Counted from the stretch's first letter, positions 37,232 to 46,235 are shown. The stretch is 64,000 nt of DNA from Polynucleobacter sp. es-EL-1 (GCF_018687975.1 NZ_CP061310.1:1426001-1490000); one strand, 5' to 3'. Program-made: numbers and translations. The notes: a model not told the origin generated them from the sequence alone.

Positions 37232-37669
37232 TTAAATAACCACTACTGGAAGCTTGGAATGCACGATTACAGCATGTGTATCACTGCCCATAAATACACC
37301 CTTCAAACCAGTGCGTTTGTGTGAAGCCATCATGATCACATCAGCCTTCGCTTTTTTAGCGGCAGCCAAAATTCCTTCATACACTGTCGCGTTATATTCA
37401 TGCAATGTTTTGACGCTGACATTTTTGCCAATCATCTTCGCTGCCTTAGCTAACAACTCATTAGCATGCTCTTCACAAGCTTTCTTGTGCCTAGCATCAG
37501 AGACCTTGTAGTCAGACGCTTTTTTAGCGTATACAAAAGGCGCTCTAGGATCGGAGACATAGGCCAAGGTGAGTGCTGCACCATCTTGCTCGACCAAATC
37601 GGCAATCATTTTCATTGACTTTGGAGTCACCATATCATCAACGATGGGGACAAGAATATTTTTAAACAT
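37232..37669 (-). CDS. universal stress protein UspA family
   Basis: A 145-residue single-domain Usp. The N-terminal strand FKNILVPIVDD and the C-terminal ATP-binding-like motif MASHKRTGLKGVFMGSDTHAVIVHSKLPVVVI (G-2x-G-9x-G type) are visible, so an ATP-binding member is likely. It is monocistronic: FNR box upstream, terminator downstream. An oxygen-limitation stress role is implied by the box. Confidence 0.88.
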   Translation of the reverse strand: MFKNILVPIVDDMVTPKSMKMIADLVEQDGAALTLAYVSDPRAPFVYAKKASDYKVSDARHKKACEEHANELLAKAAKMIGKNVSVKTLHEYNATVYEGILAAAKKAKADVIMMASHKRTGLKGVFMGSDTHAVIVHSKLPVVVI

Positions 37670-37724
37670 CTGAGGCTCCTAATAAGGTTGAATTCTCAGT
37701 TTGCTAGCAAGCGAAAATGGCGTA

Positions 37725-37738
37725 TTGATTTAAATCAA
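37725..37738 (-). promoter_or_regulatory. perfect FNR box upstream of the uspA-like gene
   Basis: TTGATTTAAATCAA is an exact FNR/ANR consensus palindrome, centred about 62 bases upstream of the ATG at 37669. This is the third exact box in the window. usp genes are known FNR/ANR targets in several proteobacteria. Confidence 0.8.
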
Positions 37739-37790
37739 AAGATGTAGGAGATCTTAGATGGTGATGTGGATATAAAAATCTTGGCCAGAT

Positions 37791-38186
37791 TTAAGTTAAA
37801 AGCTCACTAATTTCGATCAAGTTTTGATCTGGGTCTCTGACATATACCGAATTGATTTTCGCAGTCGCTCCCGTGCGAATGATAGGACCCTCAACAATCG
37901 GCCACGCCTCTGCCTTTAACTTGGCAATGACTGCATCCAAAGGTCTATCGGCTATAAAGCAAAGATCAAGTGCACCCGGCATCGGAATCTGCGCCTTAGG
38001 CTCAAACTCCTTACCCTTAATGTGCAGATTAATCTTTTGATTACCAAACTTAAATGCTTTGCGCTCTACCGGTGGAGTGCCGCCAATAAAACTCTCTAGA
38101 CTCATTCCTAAGACACGAGTATAAAAATCAACGCAAGCATTTTCATTGGCTGTTGTTAATACAAGGTGGTCTAAGTGATCAATCAT
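37791..38186 (-). CDS. VOC-family (glyoxalase-like) protein
   Basis: A 131-residue vicinal-oxygen-chelate domain protein: MIDHLDHLVLTTANENACVDFYTRVLGM, HIKG, DLCFIADRPLDAVIAKL and VYVRDPDQNLIEISE. The paired beta-alpha-beta units and metal positions (His near the N terminus, Glu at the end) are present. Homologues include small dioxygenases and epoxide or lactoyl lyases; the specific reaction is not evident. It is 38 bases after the HMG-CoA lyase gene. Confidence 0.82.
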   Translation of the reverse strand: MIDHLDHLVLTTANENACVDFYTRVLGMSLESFIGGTPPVERKAFKFGNQKINLHIKGKEFEPKAQIPMPGALDLCFIADRPLDAVIAKLKAEAWPIVEGPIIRTGATAKINSVYVRDPDQNLIEISELLT

Positions 38187-38224
38187 CTTCTATGTCTCTA
38201 TGCATTTAGTAAAAAAGGGTGCAT

Positions 38225-39151
38225 CTAACGTAGTTCATCAATATAGTCTGGCGCGGGATGTAAATCACAAGTGCTGCCTGCCTTGGCTACTTGACCAGGA
38301 ACTGAGTGCCCCACAATTTCCGGCAACTCACGCGCCAACTTGAGCAATCTTGGGATATCTACTCCAGTCTCATAGCCCATAGCATCGAGCATATGAATCG
38401 CATCCTCGCTAGAAATATTGCCACTTGCCCCTGGTGCATAAGGACACCCACCGAGACCGCCCAAAGAACCATCAAAGCGAACAATTCCTGATTGAACTGC
38501 AGCCAGTACATTGGCCAAGCCCATGCCGCGAGTGTTATGAAAATGGAAAGTAAGCTGCAAATGACTAAATTTCTTTTGTAAATCCTCTGCCATCTTGGCA
38601 ACCTGTGCCGGATTTGCCATGCCGGTAGTGTCGCAAATTGTGAGCCCTCGAACCTCCAAGTCTGCAAATCGCTCAACAAATTTCTCAACTACGGATTGGG
38701 GCACATTACCTTCCATCGGACAACCAAAGGCAGTTGATAAGGAAACATTGATGGGGGTTTTTCCATCTACAAAGCGAATCACCTCTGCTAGGCCGGCAAA
38801 ACTCTTTTCACGACCCATTCGCAAATTAGCAAGGTTATGGGTTTCAGAGCTAGACATCACTAAATTGAACTCATCTGCACGAGATTCTAGAGCACGCTCT
38901 GCGCCCCTAAGATTTGGCACCAACACCGTATATTCGACTCCAGGAAAGCGCGCAATCTTCCCCATTACCTCTTCAGCATCACGCAGCATCGGTATAGCCT
39001 TAGGTGATGTAAAAGAGGTGACTTCAATTTTGGCAAAGCCACATTGGCTCAGTTCATCAATCAACCTTACCTTATCTTCCGTGGGTATGAAATGAGGTTC
39101 AATCTGAAAGCCATCTCTGGTAACAACATCATTGAAATATATTCTGGTCAT
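38225..39151 (-). CDS. hydroxymethylglutaryl-CoA lyase family protein
   Basis: A 308-residue TIM-barrel lyase of the HMGL-like family. FNDVVTRDGFQIE carries the metal-binding Asp, TICDTTGMANP and FHFHNTRGMGLANVLAA the metal-binding histidines, and GLGGCPYAPGASGNISSED the catalytic Cys signature. It could cleave HMG-CoA to acetyl-CoA and acetoacetate or act on a related citramalyl-type CoA ester; the adjacent CaiB transferase makes the second possibility reasonable. It begins 29 bases after the CaiB stop. Confidence 0.87.
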   Translation of the reverse strand: MTRIYFNDVVTRDGFQIEPHFIPTEDKVRLIDELSQCGFAKIEVTSFTSPKAIPMLRDAEEVMGKIARFPGVEYTVLVPNLRGAERALESRADEFNLVMSSSETHNLANLRMGREKSFAGLAEVIRFVDGKTPINVSLSTAFGCPMEGNVPQSVVEKFVERFADLEVRGLTICDTTGMANPAQVAKMAEDLQKKFSHLQLTFHFHNTRGMGLANVLAAVQSGIVRFDGSLGGLGGCPYAPGASGNISSEDAIHMLDAMGYETGVDIPRLLKLARELPEIVGHSVPGQVAKAGSTCDLHPAPDYIDELR

Positions 39152-39180
39152 AAGATTTACTCTGCTAATGGTTCAATGAA

Positions 39181-40374
39181 TTATTTAGTAAATGCAATAC
39201 CACGCTCTTTAAGAGAATCAATTTGCGCACTCGTTAAACCAATACCGCGCAAAATATCATCGGTATTCTCGCCAATATTGGGTGCAAGCGTTCTGATTGA
39301 ACCTGGCGTACGAGAAAGCTTTGGGATGACCCCTGGCACATCCAATTGGCTGCCATCATGCATCACAATCGTCTCAATATTGCCACGCGCCCTAAAATGT
39401 GGGTCATTGGCAATATCAGCAACGGTATAAATTTTGCCGGCAGGTACTGCAACTGTATCCAGGCGTTTCAGAGCTTCGTCAGTGGTCATGGATTTAGCCC
39501 AATCACCGATGGCTTGATCTAATTCTGCAACACGAGTAACTCGGCCATCATTATTTTCCAGCGCTGGATCATTTGCTAAATCATCACGCCCAATCATCCC
39601 CATCAAGCGTTTAAAGATACTGTCGCCGTTACCGGCAACCAATACATAACCACCATCTGCGCACAAATAGGCATTACTTGGAGCGATGCCTGGTAAGGCG
39701 CTACCACCGGCCTGTCTGACCTCACCGAAGGCACTGTATTCAGGCAATAAACTTTCCATGCAGTTAAAGACGGCTTCATAGAGCGCAATATCAATGACTT
39801 GCCCTAGACCACTACGATGACGCTCTTGCAATGCCAATAAAATTCCGATTACGCCATGTAAGGAAGCCAGTGTGTCACCAATACTTACCCCCACACGCAC
39901 CGGAACCCTCCCAGGCTCAGCCGTCAAATGACGCAGACCACCCATTGCCTCGGCAACTACACCAAAGCCGGGCTTATCTCGGTATGGGCCAGTCTGACCA
40001 TAGCCGCTGATTCGCAGCACAATCAATTTGGGATTGAGTTCCAACAAGTGATTGGGATCTAAGCCCCAGCCCTCCAAAGTTCCAGGGCGAAAGTTTTCAA
40101 TCAATACATCAGCTTCAGTAATCAGTTTTTTAACAATCTCTTGAGCCTCTGCTTGTCGAAGGTCGAGCGAAAGAGATCGCTTATTACGAGATTGAACTTG
40201 CCACCAGACAGAAGTGCCCTCTTTTAACAAACGCCACTTGCGCAATGCATCACCCGTTTTAGGTGCCTCGATCTTAATAACATCAGCACCAAAGTCGGCT
40301 AAGGTCTTTGCAGCGAATGGGCCAGCAATCAACTGCCCCATTTCAATTACCTTTAGGTTGCTTAATGGCTCCAT
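39181..40374 (-). CDS. CaiB/BaiF family CoA transferase
   Basis: A class III CoA transferase of 397 residues. MEPLSNLKVIEMGQLIAGPFAAKTLADFGADVIKIE is the family N terminus and DVLIENFRPGTLEGWGLD the following conserved segment; the catalytic Asp is likely in GVSIGDTLASLHG. With HMG-CoA lyase and the VOC protein it forms a short minus-strand operon, presumably activating a short dicarboxylic acid to its CoA ester for cleavage. The acid is not identifiable. Confidence 0.88.
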   Translation of the reverse strand: MEPLSNLKVIEMGQLIAGPFAAKTLADFGADVIKIEAPKTGDALRKWRLLKEGTSVWWQVQSRNKRSLSLDLRQAEAQEIVKKLITEADVLIENFRPGTLEGWGLDPNHLLELNPKLIVLRISGYGQTGPYRDKPGFGVVAEAMGGLRHLTAEPGRVPVRVGVSIGDTLASLHGVIGILLALQERHRSGLGQVIDIALYEAVFNCMESLLPEYSAFGEVRQAGGSALPGIAPSNAYLCADGGYVLVAGNGDSIFKRLMGMIGRDDLANDPALENNDGRVTRVAELDQAIGDWAKSMTTDEALKRLDTVAVPAGKIYTVADIANDPHFRARGNIETIVMHDGSQLDVPGVIPKLSRTPGSIRTLAPNIGENTDDILRGIGLTSAQIDSLKERGIAFTK

Positions 40375-40661
40375 GGGGTTTCCAAGTAAATATTGACTCT
40401 CATTATGCTTTTTTATACCAGCAAATGGATCTGCCTAGTCAGAAAAGAATTCTTTATCCGGGAGTTTTAATAGGAACCCTAGAATCAGAAAATAGCCCAT
40501 TAGCTCAAGCTGCAAAGCAGTCCGGAGCTGGTGTGAATTAAGTTATCTAATAAATCGATCAATATAGTCAATATTATTAGTTTGACCAAATGAGACATTC
40601 AGCCCACACTGATCTCAAGGGCATTAATAACGCAAGATAAAAACTAAGCTGGAGGTCTGAA
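40375..40661. other. intergenic stretch, no gene supported
   Basis: This stretch lies between the divergently read CaiB gene and the small protein gene upstream of dps. The plus strand has a 38-codon open frame from 40425 to 40541 without a Shine-Dalgarno, which I do not call. The dps and CaiB promoters should be here, but I see no convincing -35/-10 pair or operator. Confidence 0.5.
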
Positions 40662-40763
40662 ATGATCAAAGCAATTCAAGCATCAAACCCAATAAGACTT
40701 GTGATAGGGTTAGTCATTAATCTATCTGGTCTTGCTATTGGCGTAAGCCAATATTTAATTTAA
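40662..40763 (+). CDS. 33-residue predicted membrane peptide upstream of dps
   Basis: ATG at 40662 is preceded by a full GGAGGT Shine-Dalgarno (40651-40656). The product, MIKAIQASNPIRLVIGLVIN continuing LSGLAIGVSQYLI, is one hydrophobic helix after a short positive head. Its stop is 35 bases before the dps ATG, which has its own GGAGGT site. I do not know a family. The strong ribosome site and clean topology argue for a real small membrane protein, perhaps cotranscribed with dps. Confidence 0.6.
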   Translation: MIKAIQASNPIRLVIGLVINLSGLAIGVSQYLI

Positions 40764-40798
40764 TTCACGCAATTTATTAGTATTTACTGGAGGTAATT

Positions 40799-41290
40799 AT
40801 GGCTACAAAATCTACATCATCAAAAATCGATATCGGGATCAATGAAAAAGACCGCAAGGCAATTGCCAAAGGTCTTTCTGAGTTGCTAGCTGATAGCTAT
40901 TCGCTATATCTTATGACCCATAACTTTCACTGGAATGTAACGGGCCCACAATTTAATACGCTGCACAATATGTTCATGACTCAATATACAGAGCAGTGGA
41001 ATGCCTTAGACTTAATTGCAGAGCGTATCCGCGCCTTAGGCGAGCATGCTCCAGGAACGTATAAAGAGTTTTCTAAGCTAACTTCCATTCAAGAAGTAAC
41101 TGGGACACCCAAGGCAATGGATATGGTCAGGCTATTGGTAAAAGCTCAAGAGACTACCGCTAGAACTGCTCGCAAATTATTTCCATTGGTTGAAAAAGCA
41201 AGCGATCAGCCTACCGCGGATCTGCTAACCCAACGACAAGATGTCCATGAAAAAACCGCTTGGATGTTAAGAAGTCTTTTGGAAGAGTAA
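40799..41290 (+). CDS. dps: DNA starvation/stationary phase protection protein Dps
   Basis: A 163-residue ferritin-like protein. Ferroxidase motif [21 protein letters not shown] and the facing [26 protein letters not shown] supply the dinuclear iron ligands (His, His, Asp, Glu). A lysine-rich N-terminal tail (ATKSTSSKI) could contact DNA. Dodecameric Dps oxidises iron with peroxide and shields DNA. GGAGGT precedes the ATG. No OxyR-type site is recognisable by eye. Confidence 0.93.
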   Translation: MATKSTSSKIDIGINEKDRKAIAKGLSELLADSYSLYLMTHNFHWNVTGPQFNTLHNMFMTQYTEQWNALDLIAERIRALGEHAPGTYKEFSKLTSIQEVTGTPKAMDMVRLLVKAQETTARTARKLFPLVEKASDQPTADLLTQRQDVHEKTAWMLRSLLEE

Positions 41291-41304
41291 AGGCGTATTA
41301 CCCT

Positions 41305-41348
41305 AATCAGCCTACTCATTGCCCTAAAAGGCATTTGAGAGGCTGATT
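41305..41348. terminator. inverted repeat between convergent dps and bicupin genes
   Basis: AATCAGCC (41305-41312) pairs with GGCTGATT (41341-41348), and an inner TGCC/GGCA pair closes the loop. It overlaps the stop of the bicupin gene. No long T run follows on either strand, so terminator function is uncertain. Confidence 0.4.
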
Positions 41349-42000
41349 ACAGCAAGTGCCCAGTCTTCACAAAAATTGTGCAACCTTCTTTGCTAAATGG
41401 CTGGTGCAAACTCATATGAGGGCTACGTATCCAAGAGCCCGCAGGGTAGCGACCATGCTCATCCTCAAAGACACCATCCACGACAAAGATTTCTTCACCA
41501 CCATAATGCTTGTGGGGATTGAAGAACGTTTGCGGTGCCCACCTCACCAAAGTAGATCCAGAGCCTTGTCGCATTAAGGGCATTACCGTTAAACCAGGCA
41601 CCATTCCCTGAAACCACTCAGCGGTATTGGTGTCCACGATTTCACGCTCAACACAATCAGCCCCAAGATGTCTAAGCTTTACAAACAAAATGCAGCCCGT
41701 CTCACTAAAGGGGGCATGTGAAGATCCGGGTGGATTCATGATGTATGAGCCAGCAGGATAATCTCCCGTCTCATCACTAAACACCCCATCTAATACTAAG
41801 ATCTCCTCACCATATTCATGCACATGCGAGCTAAAGCGCGCCCCAGGTTGATAGCGCACTATCGAAGTCGCTTTTGCTACCTCATCTCCAATACGGTCGA
41901 GCATGCGCCGCTCAATACCTGACTCTGGACTGTGCACCCAAGGCAAGTCATGATGATTCATTACTACTCGCTTGCTATAGTCGGCATGAATATCCATCAT
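41347..42000 (-). CDS. ChrR-like bicupin protein
   Basis: A 217-residue protein with two cupin domains of the ChrR anti-sigma-cupin type. First repeat: SHVHEYGEEILVLDGVFSDE and GDYPAGSYIMNPPGSSHAPF; second: PHKHYGGEEIFVVDGVFEDE and GRYPAGSWIRSPHMSLHQPF. Each has the metal-ligand set HxH..E..H. The zinc-finger anti-sigma N-terminal domain of true ChrR is absent and no ECF sigma gene is adjacent, so it is not a ChrR proper; it may be an oxygenase or a sensor. Two ATGs in a row can start it. Confidence 0.82.
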   Translation of the reverse strand: MMDIHADYSKRVVMNHHDLPWVHSPESGIERRMLDRIGDEVAKATSIVRYQPGARFSSHVHEYGEEILVLDGVFSDETGDYPAGSYIMNPPGSSHAPFSETGCILFVKLRHLGADCVEREIVDTNTAEWFQGMVPGLTVMPLMRQGSGSTLVRWAPQTFFNPHKHYGGEEIFVVDGVFEDEHGRYPAGSWIRSPHMSLHQPFSKEGCTIFVKTGHLL

Positions 42001-42099
42001 CTATCAACCCTTACCTTATCTTCTTTTAATATAAGGGAAAATCCCTTGCAGAACACCTAAATTCTGATTAACAATTTTTACTTCAAAATTCCTAGATAT

Positions 42100-42155
42100 A
42101 TTCAATAATAAATTGAATAATGGAAACATGATTGAAATAGATCAATTCGATTGAA
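42100..42155 (+). promoter_or_regulatory. candidate operator upstream of the FAD-linked oxidase gene
   Basis: ATTCAAT-AATAA-ATTGAAT (42100-42118) is a seven-base inverted repeat. ATTGAA recurs at 42112, 42131 and 42150, exactly 19 bases apart each time. The middle copy is part of TTGAAATAGATCAA (42132-42145), an FNR-like site with one mismatch, only 13 bases before the ATG. The arrangement fits a repressor-type operator more than an activator site. Confidence 0.4.
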
Positions 42156-42158
42156 CTT

Positions 42159-43544
42159 ATGAACCAGCCCTTACCTTCTGAATTTATTCAAAAACTCTCT
42201 GAATTGTTTGGGGAGCGCTTCACTACTTCGAATGCCGTTCTTGAGCACCATAGTCATGATGAGTCTTCTTACCCCGCAGTAATGCCTCAAGGGGTCGTCT
42301 TTGCCAATACCACAGAAGAAATTGCTCAGCTAGTTAAATACTGCAATCAGTATTTAGTACCAGTCATTCCAGTTGCTGCAGGCACATCCCTTGAGGGTCA
42401 TGTATTACCAATACATGGCGGCATTGCATTGAATATGAATAATATGAACCAGGTTTTAGGCGTATATCCTGAAGATCTGATTGCAGTAGTTCAACCCGCA
42501 GTACGACGTAAACAACTTAATACTGAATTAAAAGATACTGGCTTCTTCTTCCCGATAGATCCAGGGGCGGATGCTTCAATTGGGGGCATGACGGCTACTA
42601 GGGCATCTGGTACTAATGCGGTTCGCTATGGCACCATGCGCGAGAATGTTTTGGCACTAACAGTTGTTACTGCCACCGGCGAAATTATCCGAACTGGTAC
42701 TCAAGCTAAAAAATCATCCGCTGGTTATGACCTCACTCGTCTTTATGTGGGTAGCGAAGGAACTCTTGGCATCATTACTGAGGTGACACTCAAGATTTAC
42801 CCTCAACCTGAAAATCTCGCTGCAGCAATTTGTAGCTTCCCATCCATCATAGATGCGGTTTCATCAGTAATTCAAGTAATTCAATTAGGAGTGCCAGTCT
42901 CCAGAGTTGAGCTGGTCGATGAGCTAGCCATTCGTGCAATCAACCAATATAGCAAGCTCAATCTCAAAGAACAGCCTACCTTATTCTTTGAATTTGGTGG
43001 CTCAAGTCAATCCATCAAAGAGCAAACCGAGTCAGTACAAGAAATTGTTAAAAGTTTTTCCGGGGAAGATTTTGAGTGGGCCACACATCCAGAAGATCGT
43101 GCTCGTCTCTGGCATGCAAGACACAATGCCTACTTTGCTTGTTTGCAGTTACAAGCAGGTTCTCGCATCATGAATACCGATGTTTGTGTGCCTATTTCTA
43201 AATTAGCGCAGTGCATCGAAGAGACCCAGCATGATTTGCAGAATTCATGGTTAAAAGCCCCCATACTTGGGCATGTTGGCGATGGCAACTATCATGTCCT
43301 CTTAGTGATTGACCCTAATAATCCTAAGGACCTAGAAGAAGCAGAACGATTAAATTCCCTGATCGTACATCGCGCCCTCAAACTTGGTGGCACCTGCACT
43401 GGAGAGCATGGTGTAGGCATGCATAAAATGGATTTTCTAGTGGATGAATATGGTCAAGATGCGATTGATGTCATGCGCAGTATTAAGAAGGCCTTAGACC
43501 CAAACAATATTCTCAATCCTGGCAAGATAGTGAAGATGGCATAG
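42159..43544 (+). CDS. FAD-linked oxidase, GlcD/D-lactate dehydrogenase type
   Basis: A 461-residue flavoprotein. The FAD-binding (PCMH) domain shows VIPVAAGTSLEGHVLPI, DPGADASIGGMTATRASGTNAVRYG and GSEGTLGIITEVTLKIYP; the C-terminal domain has LGHVGDGNYHVLLVI (catalytic His) and GTCTGEHGVGMHK. This is the architecture of D-lactate dehydrogenases and the GlcD subunit of glycolate oxidase. No glcE or glcF gene is adjacent, so a single-subunit D-2-hydroxyacid dehydrogenase is more likely. It would make pyruvate or glyoxylate, feeding the gcl route if glycolate is used. Confidence 0.87.
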   Translation: MNQPLPSEFIQKLSELFGERFTTSNAVLEHHSHDESSYPAVMPQGVVFANTTEEIAQLVKYCNQYLVPVIPVAAGTSLEGHVLPIHGGIALNMNNMNQVLGVYPEDLIAVVQPAVRRKQLNTELKDTGFFFPIDPGADASIGGMTATRASGTNAVRYGTMRENVLALTVVTATGEIIRTGTQAKKSSAGYDLTRLYVGSEGTLGIITEVTLKIYPQPENLAAAICSFPSIIDAVSSVIQVIQLGVPVSRVELVDELAIRAINQYSKLNLKEQPTLFFEFGGSSQSIKEQTESVQEIVKSFSGEDFEWATHPEDRARLWHARHNAYFACLQLQAGSRIMNTDVCVPISKLAQCIEETQHDLQNSWLKAPILGHVGDGNYHVLLVIDPNNPKDLEEAERLNSLIVHRALKLGGTCTGEHGVGMHKMDFLVDEYGQDAIDVMRSIKKALDPNNILNPGKIVKMA

Positions 43545-43604
43545 CTAAACTTACCCACTAGAATAGAATCTCAATATCCCCTGTAAGTTAATAAGCGAGC
43601 TTCC

Positions 43605-44372
43605 TTGCAAAATTTAGCCGAACAATTCGAGTTTTTAGCAATCGCCTTGCTGATTGCTTTTTTTACCTTCTCAGCTGTATTAATTGCCTGGTTCTTTGTG
43701 AGCCCCAGTAAGCGTAAGTTGGCTGAACCTCTCGAGGGGGTTGTTGCGCCCTTCTTTAGTCTTCCGGCAGTGCTTTTTTCTCTGATAGCAGCGCTCTTGG
43801 CAACATCCGTTTGGGAAAACTATACGATCGCCACTAAAGCTATTCGCAGCGAGAGTCAGTCAATTATGACTATTATTAGTTTGGCCAATAGCATCCCTAG
43901 CCTGAAAAATAACCGGCTAGACGAAGCTTCTAAGCAGTATGCGAAATCTATTATTGATGATGAATGGGACACGCTTTCGAGCCGTCAAGTGCACTCACCC
44001 ATCACACATAAGTACTTTGAAGATTTACGCTCCCAAGTATTTAGTGCAGTTGATAGCCTTCAAAATACAGCAGAATCTAGGGCGCTATTTAACGCTTTTC
44101 AAACCATTAATACTGCTCGAGAAACCAGACTGGCATTTGTCTCATTTGATATTCATCACATCCGATGGTATGCCATACTATTTCTAGCCCTTTTGGTACA
44201 AATCTCAGTCGCTCTAGTGCACCTATCTAAACCAAAAGCCCTCATCACCGCGCTGATTATTGCTACAGCTACAGTTTTAGTTCCGATTTGTATGATTGCC
44301 CTCACATTGAGTAGTCCATACCATGGGGTAATTGCTATTTCGAATGCTCCATATTTGGAAATTTTAAAATAG
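43605..44372 (+). CDS. DUF4239-type membrane protein
   Basis: A 255-residue membrane protein with two N-terminal helices (about 10-35 and 45-70), a soluble helical middle (WENYTIATKAIRSESQSIMTI, then YAKSIIDDEWDTL) and two C-terminal helices. This topology and the YAxxVIxxEW-like segment are characteristic of DUF4239 (bestrophin-like appearance). The start must be TTG at 43605: an in-frame stop lies six codons upstream and there is no other start codon. Function unknown. Confidence 0.75.
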   Translation: MQNLAEQFEFLAIALLIAFFTFSAVLIAWFFVSPSKRKLAEPLEGVVAPFFSLPAVLFSLIAALLATSVWENYTIATKAIRSESQSIMTIISLANSIPSLKNNRLDEASKQYAKSIIDDEWDTLSSRQVHSPITHKYFEDLRSQVFSAVDSLQNTAESRALFNAFQTINTARETRLAFVSFDIHHIRWYAILFLALLVQISVALVHLSKPKALITALIIATATVLVPICMIALTLSSPYHGVIAISNAPYLEILK

Positions 44373-44420
44373 CATTTTTTCTAGAGAACTCAATAACTGT
44401 CTCTATGACAAGGCTTTCAT

Positions 44421-46214
44421 TTACTCAAGCGGTCTTGGCTTTTTCGTCTCAGAAACAGGAATTACCTTCCCACCAAGAACGGTCGCATGCACAGCAATAT
44501 CTTTAATTTTGATTGCTGCTACGGTTAGCGGATCGCTATCGAGCACCGTAAAGTCTGCAAATTTACCAGCCTCGATGCTTCCAACCTTATCCTCAACGCC
44601 CAAAGTATAAGCAGCATCAAACGTGATCATTTTCATCGCATCCATTACGGTAACTGCCTCGGCTGGGGCCCATACTTTGCCATCGCCATAAACATCCCGA
44701 CGTGTAACTGCGGTCCAAGCTTCTTTTAGTGGGGCCGGCGCAGATACTGGAGCATCAGAGTGAATTGAGGTTGGGATTCCGTTGCGCACTAGAGTACCAA
44801 GTCGGGTGGCATAAGAAGCACGATCAACACCCAAAGCTGGGTACTCCAGCTTAGCGCGTTCAGATATGTAGGACATATTCGCACTCACCACTGCACCCAG
44901 AACTTTGATCTTCTTGACCATAGCTAAGGATGGAATACCAAAATGGTTAATGGTGTAGCGATGGTCAAAGCGTGGCTTGGCATCAATCATTAACTGCAAA
45001 GCATTGATGGAATTTTGGTTACCAATATCTCCATTGCTATGAATATGAATATGAAAACCAGCATCCCACCATGGCCTCATGGCAGAAGCAAAGTCATTGG
45101 CAGATTGATAATTAGATGAGCCTAAGCTTCCATTGGTATAGCTAGGGTGCTCCATGCGCATAGTTTCAGGTAAATATCCGCCATCACTATAAAACTTCAC
45201 CCCTTGAAAGATAAGACGATCATTATCTAAGGCCTTCAGATTACTTGCCTCTGCAATTGCTTTATCGCCATACTTTTGAATGAATGGCTCTGCATACACC
45301 ACTGGAACAATTCGCAAAGCAGCATTGGGAGATTTGCTGAAGGCTTGAGCAACCTTCTTTTCCATATCGATATTGAGCGTTCCAAATGCTAAATCACCGG
45401 AGGTGGTAATACCAGCCTGCTGCATTAGGTCATTGATATACATATAGTCATTAGGAATCTCATTGGGCTTCATAATGTCTTTACCAGCAACACTGAGCAC
45501 GTACTGCATGGCGGGAATCTCTAAAAACTGGCCATTTAATTGACCGTCTTTATCAATCCCGATGCCTTTAATATTTTTGACTTTTTCTGGTGTGATGTCA
45601 TAACGCTTAATCATGGCACTGTTGACATACATATCATGACCAGAGGAATCCCAAACAATGATTGGCCTTGTAGTAGAAGCTTGATCTAGCAGCTGACGAT
45701 CCGGAATCTTACCCATTGCCACTACGTCATAACCCCAAGTCAATAAGGTCTCGTTAGGATCCTTCATGGCATCCGAATACTGCTTTAACTGCGTCATTGC
45801 TGCCTGCAAATTAGCCACCCCCGGGAAGGGCTTACCCCAAGGGTTAGGCATGGGAGAGGGGCTCAAGAGCGGTTTATTAAAGAGGATCCCGGCAAGTAAT
45901 GGGTGCGCATGGGGCTCCACAAATCCTGGGTACATCACCTTGTTAGCAAATTGTCGATTAATGTTCGTTGGATACTTATCAGTCCAAGGCTTCATATCCT
46001 CCAAGGATCCTACCGATAAAATGCGACCATCTGCCACAGCTACCGCAGTAGCATTAGGAATGGCCGGATCCATCGTCACGATTTTTTGAGCAACAAAAAC
46101 AGTGATGTTTGAAAGCTTGGGAGTTGACGGCGGATCGAGTAACTGAACAGCCGCAACACTTCCAGAGAAAAGCCCCACTGAGAATAAACAAAAAAATGTT
46201 GCTTGCAAATTCAT
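44421..46214 (-). CDS. secreted amidohydrolase (YtcJ-like), copy 1
   Basis: A 597-residue metal-dependent hydrolase of the amidohydrolase-3 type. Signal peptide at the N terminus (MNLQATFFCLFSVGLFSGSVAA), metal site HxH in FVEPHAHPLL, further metal ligands in HIHSNGD and HSDAPVSAPAPLKEAW, and the C-terminal composite-barrel sheet (GSIEAGKFADFTVLDSDPL). Homologues hydrolyse N-acyl or formamide compounds; substrate unknown. It is a paralogue of the next gene, 21 bases apart, and probably cotranscribed with it. Confidence 0.87.
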   Translation of the reverse strand: MNLQATFFCLFSVGLFSGSVAAVQLLDPPSTPKLSNITVFVAQKIVTMDPAIPNATAVAVADGRILSVGSLEDMKPWTDKYPTNINRQFANKVMYPGFVEPHAHPLLAGILFNKPLLSPSPMPNPWGKPFPGVANLQAAMTQLKQYSDAMKDPNETLLTWGYDVVAMGKIPDRQLLDQASTTRPIIVWDSSGHDMYVNSAMIKRYDITPEKVKNIKGIGIDKDGQLNGQFLEIPAMQYVLSVAGKDIMKPNEIPNDYMYINDLMQQAGITTSGDLAFGTLNIDMEKKVAQAFSKSPNAALRIVPVVYAEPFIQKYGDKAIAEASNLKALDNDRLIFQGVKFYSDGGYLPETMRMEHPSYTNGSLGSSNYQSANDFASAMRPWWDAGFHIHIHSNGDIGNQNSINALQLMIDAKPRFDHRYTINHFGIPSLAMVKKIKVLGAVVSANMSYISERAKLEYPALGVDRASYATRLGTLVRNGIPTSIHSDAPVSAPAPLKEAWTAVTRRDVYGDGKVWAPAEAVTVMDAMKMITFDAAYTLGVEDKVGSIEAGKFADFTVLDSDPLTVAAIKIKDIAVHATVLGGKVIPVSETKKPRPLE

Positions 46215-46235
46215 AATGCGCTTACATCCCTATTA

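Noticed and set aside
40425..40541. 38-codon plus-strand frame upstream of the small membrane peptide
   Set aside because: No Shine-Dalgarno and no known pattern; cannot be told from chance.
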